Assembly (NCBI RefSeq): GCF_001556185.1
Contig: NZ_LSIJ01000085.1
Location: 5,632-69,631, forward strand
Origin: Sphingomonas sp. CCH10-B3
GTDB taxonomy: Bacteria > Pseudomonadota > Alphaproteobacteria > Sphingomonadales > Sphingomonadaceae
Direction of reading: 5' to 3'
DNA length: 64,000 nucleotides
The translations under genes and the position numbers were made by a program. The notes beneath the pieces are model-generated. The model ran no database searches. It was not told the DNA's origin and was given only the letters and a program-made list of their open reading frames with translations. The stretch's first letter is position 1. Each line of letters starts with the position of its first letter. This document shows positions 59,506 to 64,000 of the stretch, piece after piece.

Positions 59506-61077
59506 ATGGTCATCAATTGGAACACGCCTGAGAACGACAAGCCACCGGATCCGCCGCGGGTGCGAGCGGCCGAGTATGTCCGCATGTCGACCGAGCACCA
59601 GCAATACTCTACCGACAATCAGGCCGCCGCGATCCGGCGTTATGCCGACACCCACGGCTATGAGATCGTCCACACCTACAAGGATGACGGCAAAAGCGGC
59701 CTCAACCTGTCGGGCCGCTCGGGTCTGAAGCTCCTGCTCGCCGACATCGAGGCGGGTCGCACCGACTTTCAGGCGCTGCTCGTCTACGATGTGAGCCGGC
59801 TAGGTCGCTTTCAGGATCCGGACGAGGCCGCCACGCACGAGCTTCGCATCCGTGCCGCCGGCATCCAGGTCGAGTATTGCGCCGAGCAGTTCCGCAATGA
59901 CGGGTCGATCAGCTCGTCGATCATCAAGACCGTCAAACGCACCATGGCGGCCGAGTACAGCCGCGAGCTGTCCGTCAAGGTGTTCGCGGGGCAGGCAAAC
60001 CTCATCCGGCGCGGCTACCGTCAAGGCGGGGCTGCGGGCTACGGCCTGCGCCGCCTCCTCGTCGACGTGAACGGCGATCCCAAGGGCGAGCTCGGCCGCG
60101 GCGAGCACAAGAGCATCGCCACCGACCGCGTGATCCTGGTGCCCGGCCCCGCGGAGGAGGTGGCGGTGGTCCAGGAGGTCTACCGGCTGTTCACCGAGGC
60201 CGGAAAGCCCGAGCGCGAGATTGCCGACCTGCTCAATGCGCGCGGTCTCGTCACCGATCTCGGTCGCCCCTGGTCCCGGGGCACGGTCCATCAGCTGCTC
60301 ATCAACGAGAAGTACGTGGGCGACAATGTCTGGGCGCGGACCTCCTTCAAGCTGAAGCGCCAGCACGTCCAGAACGCCGAGGACGAGTGGATCAGGGCCG
60401 AAGGCGCATTCGCGGCCATTGTCGATCGGGCGATGTTCGTCCGGGCACGCGCCATCATCGACGCGCGCTCCGAGCGGCTCAGCGATCAGGCGATGCTCGA
60501 GCTGCTGGCCTCGATCTTCGCCAGCAAGGGCATGCTGACGGGCCTGATCATCGATGAAGCCGAGGATGCGCCGTCGAGCAGCGCATATCGCAGCCGGTTC
60601 GGCAGCCTGCTGCGCGCCTACGAGCTGGTCGGTTTCGCTCCTGATCGCGATTATCGCTACCTGGAGATCAACCGGAAGCTGCGAGAGCTGCACCCCAGGA
60701 TCGTCGATGACACGATCGCGGCGCTGGAACAGGCCGGCGGCACGGTCGTCCGCGACACCGCGACCGACCTGCTCACCGTCAACGGCGAGTTCACGGCTTC
60801 GCTGGTGGTGGTGCGATGCGTTCAGACCGCGGCCGGTTCGCTGCGCTGGAAGCTCCGGCTCGATACGGCGCTCAGGCCCGACCTGACGGTCGCGGTGCGG
60901 ATGGCGCCAGGCAACGAACTGCCCCGCGACTATTACCTCCTTCCCCGCCTCGACATGGGCGATGCCGTGCTGCGCCTGTGCGAGCATAACGGCCTCTCGC
61001 TCGACGCCTACCGCTTCGATGACCTGTCCGCCTTCCATCGCATGGCGGCACGGCGATCCTGGAGAATGGCCGCATGA
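59506..61077 (+). CDS. large serine recombinase
   Basis: A 523-residue site-specific recombinase. The catalytic serine is in AAEYVRMSTEHQQYSTDNQ near residue 28, followed by VYDVSRLGRFQDPDEA and AAEYSRELSVKVFAGQ from the resolvase domain. The recombinase domain has GLVTDLGRPWSRGTVHQLLINEKYVG near residue 250, and the extension lacks a clear zinc ribbon. It is coupled by an ATGA overlap to two ParB-like genes, a set that recurs in alphaproteobacteria. Confidence 0.88.
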   Translation: MVINWNTPENDKPPDPPRVRAAEYVRMSTEHQQYSTDNQAAAIRRYADTHGYEIVHTYKDDGKSGLNLSGRSGLKLLLADIEAGRTDFQALLVYDVSRLGRFQDPDEAATHELRIRAAGIQVEYCAEQFRNDGSISSSIIKTVKRTMAAEYSRELSVKVFAGQANLIRRGYRQGGAAGYGLRRLLVDVNGDPKGELGRGEHKSIATDRVILVPGPAEEVAVVQEVYRLFTEAGKPEREIADLLNARGLVTDLGRPWSRGTVHQLLINEKYVGDNVWARTSFKLKRQHVQNAEDEWIRAEGAFAAIVDRAMFVRARAIIDARSERLSDQAMLELLASIFASKGMLTGLIIDEAEDAPSSSAYRSRFGSLLRAYELVGFAPDRDYRYLEINRKLRELHPRIVDDTIAALEQAGGTVVRDTATDLLTVNGEFTASLVVVRCVQTAAGSLRWKLRLDTALRPDLTVAVRMAPGNELPRDYYLLPRLDMGDAVLRLCEHNGLSLDAYRFDDLSAFHRMAARRSWRMAA

Positions 61078-61973
61078 GCACCGCCAGACCTGCCCAGCGC
61101 GTGGAGTGGATCCCGCTCGATCGCATCACCATCGTCAACCCGCGCACCCGCAACAAGCGCGTGTTCAAGGAGATCGTCGACAACATCGCCCAGGTCGGCC
61201 TCAAGCGCCCGATCACGGTCACGCGTCGCATGGAGGCGGATGGTCCCTTCTACGACCTGGTCTGCGGTCAGGGACGCCTCGAGGCGTACCGGGCGCTCGG
61301 TCAGGGCGAGGTTCCGGCGCTCGTCGTCTCGGCCGATGCGGAAGACTGTCTGATCGCCAGCCTGGTCGAGAATTGCGCCCGGCGCCAGCACAGCGCGATC
61401 GACCTGCTGCAGGATATCGGCGGCATGCGGGAGCGGGGCCACAGCCTCCCCCAGATCGCCCGCAAGACAGGCCTGACGCTCGAATATGTCAGTGGCGTCG
61501 CCCGCCTCCTCGAGCAGGGCGAGCAGCGGCTGCTGCGGTCGGTAGAGGCGCGCGCGATCCCGCTCAGTGTCGCTGTGGAGATCGCCGACGCGGAGGACCA
61601 TGATGTCCAGCGCGCCCTGCAGCTCGCCTATGAGAAAGGCACGTTGCGCGGTCGCAAGCTGCTTGCCGCGAAGCGCATCGTCGAGGATCGGCGCCGGCGC
61701 GGCAAGCATCTCAAACAGCATACCGGCAAGCCCTCTCATGGACAGAAGCTCTCGCCCGCCGCGCTCGTCCGTGCCTATCAGGACGACGTCGATCGCAAGC
61801 GCGCCCTGATCCGCCGTGCGGACACAGCGCGCGATCGGCTCCTCCTCATCATCGAAGCTCTTCGGCGACTGCGCTCGAACGAGCAGTTCGCGGCCCTGGT
61901 GGAGGACGAGGACCTCGCTACCCTGCCTGAAAACCTGGCGGTCCGCCTCGACCGGATGGGCGCGGTCTCATGA
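61074..61973 (+). CDS. ParB-like protein of the recombinase cassette, first
   Basis: A 299-residue protein. The ParB/Srx domain (RITIVNPRTRNKRVFKEIVD, box YDLVCGQGRLEAYRALGQG near residue 65) and an HTH (LPQIARKTGLTLEYVSGVAR) are clear, followed by basic helical residues. It differs from the plasmid ParB at 46.9 kb. It overlaps the recombinase and the next ParB-like gene by 4 bp each. It may guide the recombinase or bind the ends of the cassette (inference). Confidence 0.82.
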   Translation: MSTARPAQRVEWIPLDRITIVNPRTRNKRVFKEIVDNIAQVGLKRPITVTRRMEADGPFYDLVCGQGRLEAYRALGQGEVPALVVSADAEDCLIASLVENCARRQHSAIDLLQDIGGMRERGHSLPQIARKTGLTLEYVSGVARLLEQGEQRLLRSVEARAIPLSVAVEIADAEDHDVQRALQLAYEKGTLRGRKLLAAKRIVEDRRRRGKHLKQHTGKPSHGQKLSPAALVRAYQDDVDRKRALIRRADTARDRLLLIIEALRRLRSNEQFAALVEDEDLATLPENLAVRLDRMGAVS

Positions 61974-62863
61974 GCCCGGGGCCGCAAAGCATGGCCGTCA
62001 AACTGGCCTTCGAGGAAGCCAGCCTGCGCATCCCGATCGACAGCATCATGCCGCTGCGGGCCGTCTCCGCGGCCGTGAAGAAGTCGGTGAAATACGGCCA
62101 GATCGCAGCCTCGATCGCCGAGGTCGGGATCATCGAACCGCCTGTCGTCGCGCGGGACGCGACCGATCACGGCCGCTATCATCTGCTCGACGGACACCTG
62201 CGCGTCGAGATCGTGCGGGAGCGGGGCGAAACCGAGATCGTGTGCCTGGTCGCGACCGACGACGAGGCCTTCACCTACAACAAGCGGGTCAGCCGGATCG
62301 CGACCATCCAGGAACACCGGATGATCCTCAACGCGGTCAAAAAGGGCGTCTCCGAGGAACGGCTCGCCCGCGCCCTCAACGTCGACATCGCGAGCATCCG
62401 GAAGAAGCGGAATCTGCTGGTCGGCATCTGCCCGGAAGCGGCCGACCTGCTGAAGGACCGGCACATACCCATCCACGTGTTCACCGAGCTTCGTTTCATG
62501 AAGCCCGTCCGTCAGGTCGAGGCGGCCATGGCAATGATCACGATGAACCGGTTCACGGTCAGCTATGCGCGATCGCTGGTGGCTTCCACGCCCGACGATC
62601 AGCTCGTCGCCGGCAAGCCGCGCCGGGTGCCGGGCCTGACCGAAGACCAGGTCGCGACCATGCAGCGGGAGAGCGAGAATGTGGATCGGCAGCTGCGTGC
62701 TGTCGAGCAGAGCTACAGCGCCGACCAGCTCGATCTCATGCTGGCCGCCGGATACGTGAACCGCTTGCTCGGCAATGCCCGCGTGGTCCGCTACCTTGCC
62801 CAACACCATGCCGACATTCTGGCCGAGTTCCAGAAGCTGAGCGACCTCCAAAAGGCAGCTTGA
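61970..62863 (+). CDS. ParB/RepB-like protein of the recombinase cassette, second
   Basis: A 297-residue protein with a ParB-like domain (SKYGQIAASIAEVGIIEPPVV-type, box YHLLDGHLRVEIVRERG near residue 67) and an HTH (EERLARALNVDIASIRKKRN). The C-terminal half resembles the RepB partition proteins (MKPVRQVEAAMAMITMNRF). It has no ParA partner next to it. Coupled to the previous gene by ATGA. Function inferred only from family and position. Confidence 0.8.
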   Translation: MSPGPQSMAVKLAFEEASLRIPIDSIMPLRAVSAAVKKSVKYGQIAASIAEVGIIEPPVVARDATDHGRYHLLDGHLRVEIVRERGETEIVCLVATDDEAFTYNKRVSRIATIQEHRMILNAVKKGVSEERLARALNVDIASIRKKRNLLVGICPEAADLLKDRHIPIHVFTELRFMKPVRQVEAAMAMITMNRFTVSYARSLVASTPDDQLVAGKPRRVPGLTEDQVATMQRESENVDRQLRAVEQSYSADQLDLMLAAGYVNRLLGNARVVRYLAQHHADILAEFQKLSDLQKAA

Positions 62864-63087
62864 CGTGCCGTGACAACCGCAATGCCCTCGCTTCTGGTGC
62901 TCTGGTCTGGGCGCAGTGAGAAACCGAAATCGGACCAGCTGAATGGGACAATTGTTCGCAGTTGGCTACTTCGGGTCTTTACGGTTAGCTTAGCGCAACA
63001 GCATCGGCCTATGTCTCTTTGAGCCACTCGTTGAAGGGCTGGCTCACAAGGGTATACCCAACAACGCCAAGTAGGAGTGATGAGCAG
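62864..63087. other. intergenic region before the resolvase, probable res-type site
   Basis: About 220 bp without a gene. AGGAG at 63073-63077 is the ribosome site of the resolvase. Candidate crossover motifs cannot be named with confidence. Confidence 0.4.
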
Positions 63088-63741
63088 GTGGCAGGCAGCG
63101 AGGTTAGGGCGGCGCGGGTGTATTTGCGGGTAAGCACGGACGAGCAGGACCTGACGCGGCAGGAGAGCATTGTGGCTGGTGCGCGGGCGGCCGGCTTTTA
63201 TGTCGCGGCCGTATACCGGGAGAAGGCGTCGGGCGCGCGACCGGACCGGCCGGAGCTGCTGCGCATGGTGGCGGACCTGCAGCCGGGCGAGGTGGTGGTG
63301 GCCGAGAAGATCGACCGCATCAGCCGCCTGCCTCTGCAGGAAGCGGAACTGCTGGTGGATGCTATCCGGGGCAGGGGGGCTCGGCTGGCGGTGCCGGGCA
63401 TTGTGGACCTGTCGGACTTGGTAGCTGATAGCGCAGGCGTGGCGCGCATCGTGCTGGAGGCGGTGCAGGACATGCTGCTGCGGGTCGCGCTGCAGACGGC
63501 GCGGGATGACTACGAGACCCGGCGCGAGCGGCAACGCGAGGGCATCGAGATTGCCAAGCGGGCGGGGCGGTACACCGGCCGCAAGCCGGACCTCGCCCAC
63601 CACCGGCGCATCGTAGGTCTGCGCGAGGCGGGCATGAGCATCGCGAAGACCGCGGAGCTCGCCGGGTGCAGCATCGCCCACGTCAAGCGCGTGACCGCGC
63701 TCCACCGCTCAAGGGCCGCTCAGCCGCAGAAGACTAGTTGA
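63088..63741 (+). CDS. small serine resolvase (invertase/resolvase family)
   Basis: A 217-residue serine recombinase. The catalytic serine is in ARVYLRVSTDEQDLTRQES near residue 15; the motifs VVAEKIDRISRLPLQEAELL and TRRERQREGIEIAKRAGRY follow, and the C-terminal HTH is in GMSIAKTAELAGCSIAHVKR. I chose the GTG at 63088, which has AGGAG about 10 nt upstream; an ATG at 63079 is out of frame. It is independent of the transposon TnpR at 5.7 kb. Confidence 0.85.
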   Translation: MAGSEVRAARVYLRVSTDEQDLTRQESIVAGARAAGFYVAAVYREKASGARPDRPELLRMVADLQPGEVVVAEKIDRISRLPLQEAELLVDAIRGRGARLAVPGIVDLSDLVADSAGVARIVLEAVQDMLLRVALQTARDDYETRRERQREGIEIAKRAGRYTGRKPDLAHHRRIVGLREAGMSIAKTAELAGCSIAHVKRVTALHRSRAAQPQKTS

Positions 63742-64000
63742 GTACCGTACATGTTTTACCTGCGGGTCGTGGCAGACCGAACCCCACCGCGGATTGGTCT
63801 CCGCGTGGAGCAGCAGAGCGGCATCCTGGGTATCACCGCAGGATAATCGCGCATAGTCGCTTCCAACCTGCCATTCTGACACGGGGTTCCGACACCTGTA
63901 GACCCGCGGAAAAGCTGGGGTGCTACGCAGGTGTCACAACCGGACGAGACCGTTGAAAAAGGCTTGCGCGAAATCGGCGTGGCGGATGGCTGGTGACGCC
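63742..64000. other. right-hand end of window, no gene seen
   Basis: No convincing gene. It holds the right copy of the degenerate direct repeat (63872-63901). Confidence 0.4.
63872..63901 (+). repeat. degenerate direct repeat, right copy
   Basis: CATTCTGACACGGGGTTCCG with its continuation to 63901, 25 of 30 identical to 53615-53644. The two copies bracket 10.3 kb that contain the toxin-antitoxin, sigma/ImmA, TIR-caspase and recombinase genes. Confidence 0.5.

Noticed and set aside
63738..63956. Small plus-strand frame at the right end
   Set aside because: No ribosome site, no homology pattern, and it runs through the direct repeat.
1..64000. CRISPR array
   Set aside because: No run of regularly spaced identical repeats of 24-40 bp was seen. 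The iteron block at 44.8 kb has repeats too short and too closely spaced.
1..64000. tRNA or rRNA genes as integration sites
   Set aside because: No tRNA-like cloverleaf or GTTCGANNC box in suitable context was recognised.

Overview
The window reads as a piece of a large, GC-rich, mosaic accessory replicon, most likely a plasmid of an alphaproteobacterium of the Sphingomonadaceae type. This placement is an inference from GC content, the RPA-type RepA with ParA/ParB, the ardC-type plasmid genes and the MobF relaxase; no rRNA, tRNA or housekeeping gene was seen that would fix it. A replication/partition core (repA, parB, parA, iteron-like repeats and two parS-like palindromes, 44.8-49.2 kb) and a mobilisation block (MobF relaxase-helicase plus two accessory proteins and a probable oriT region, 36.2-40.7 kb) sit among metal-resistance and defence cargo.

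Layout. 1-5.6 kb: czcCBA efflux operon (czcA runs off the left edge). 5.64-12.24 kb: a complete Tn3-family mercury transposon (tnpR, merR, merT, merP, merA, tnpA) with 48-bp terminal inverted repeats and a TTCATA target duplication, inserted at the czcC start codon, so that the original upstream gene (12.3-12.75 kb) is now 6.6 kb away. 12.8-15.3 kb: DUF1289 protein, RcnA-type Ni/Co exporter, RcnR/CsoR-type repressor, and an MntP-type manganese exporter behind a yybP-ykoY riboswitch. 15.4-23.0 kb: ardC-type antirestriction operon, DUF3800 protein, a first TIR-like/caspase/RyR-like defence operon, and membrane proteins, punctuated by three copies of a CACGTG-centred palindrome. 23.17-24.0 kb: IS5-family element with a frameshifted transposase, which truncates a second czcA. 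24.0-28.8 kb: rest of that metal cluster (ZIP-like, DUF305, CzcD-type CDF, DUF3147). 28.9-32.1 kb: ars operon (arsR, arsC, arsB, arsN-like, arsH). 32.3-36.1 kb: an unassigned two-gene pair, a winged-helix protein, and a Fic protein with a coupled small gene. 36.2-44.4 kb: mobilisation genes and a run of tightly overlapping small genes, including two emfourin-like paralogues. 44.4-49.2 kb: iterons, ankyrin pseudogene, repA, parS, parB, parA. 49.3-53.5 kb: type III restriction-modification pair. 53.7-59.4 kb: TacA/TacT-like toxin-antitoxin, a sigma-like/ImmA-IrrE operon, DUF2188, and a second TIR/TIR-like/caspase/RyR-like operon. 59.5-63.7 kb: large serine recombinase, two ParB-like proteins and a small resolvase.

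How it works together: three metal blocks (Zn/Cd/Co, Hg, Ni/Co/Mn), an arsenic block, and several layers of conflict systems (type III R-M, antirestriction, two TIR-caspase operons, Fic, TacT). The most striking content is the pair of TIR-caspase operons about 36 kb apart. Both resemble the recently described type IV Thoeris (a TIR enzyme makes a cyclic ADP-ribose isomer that activates a caspase-like protease). Both also carry a third gene, a roughly 91-residue RyR-domain-like protein, that I do not know to be part of that system as described, and one copy has an additional TIR gene in front.
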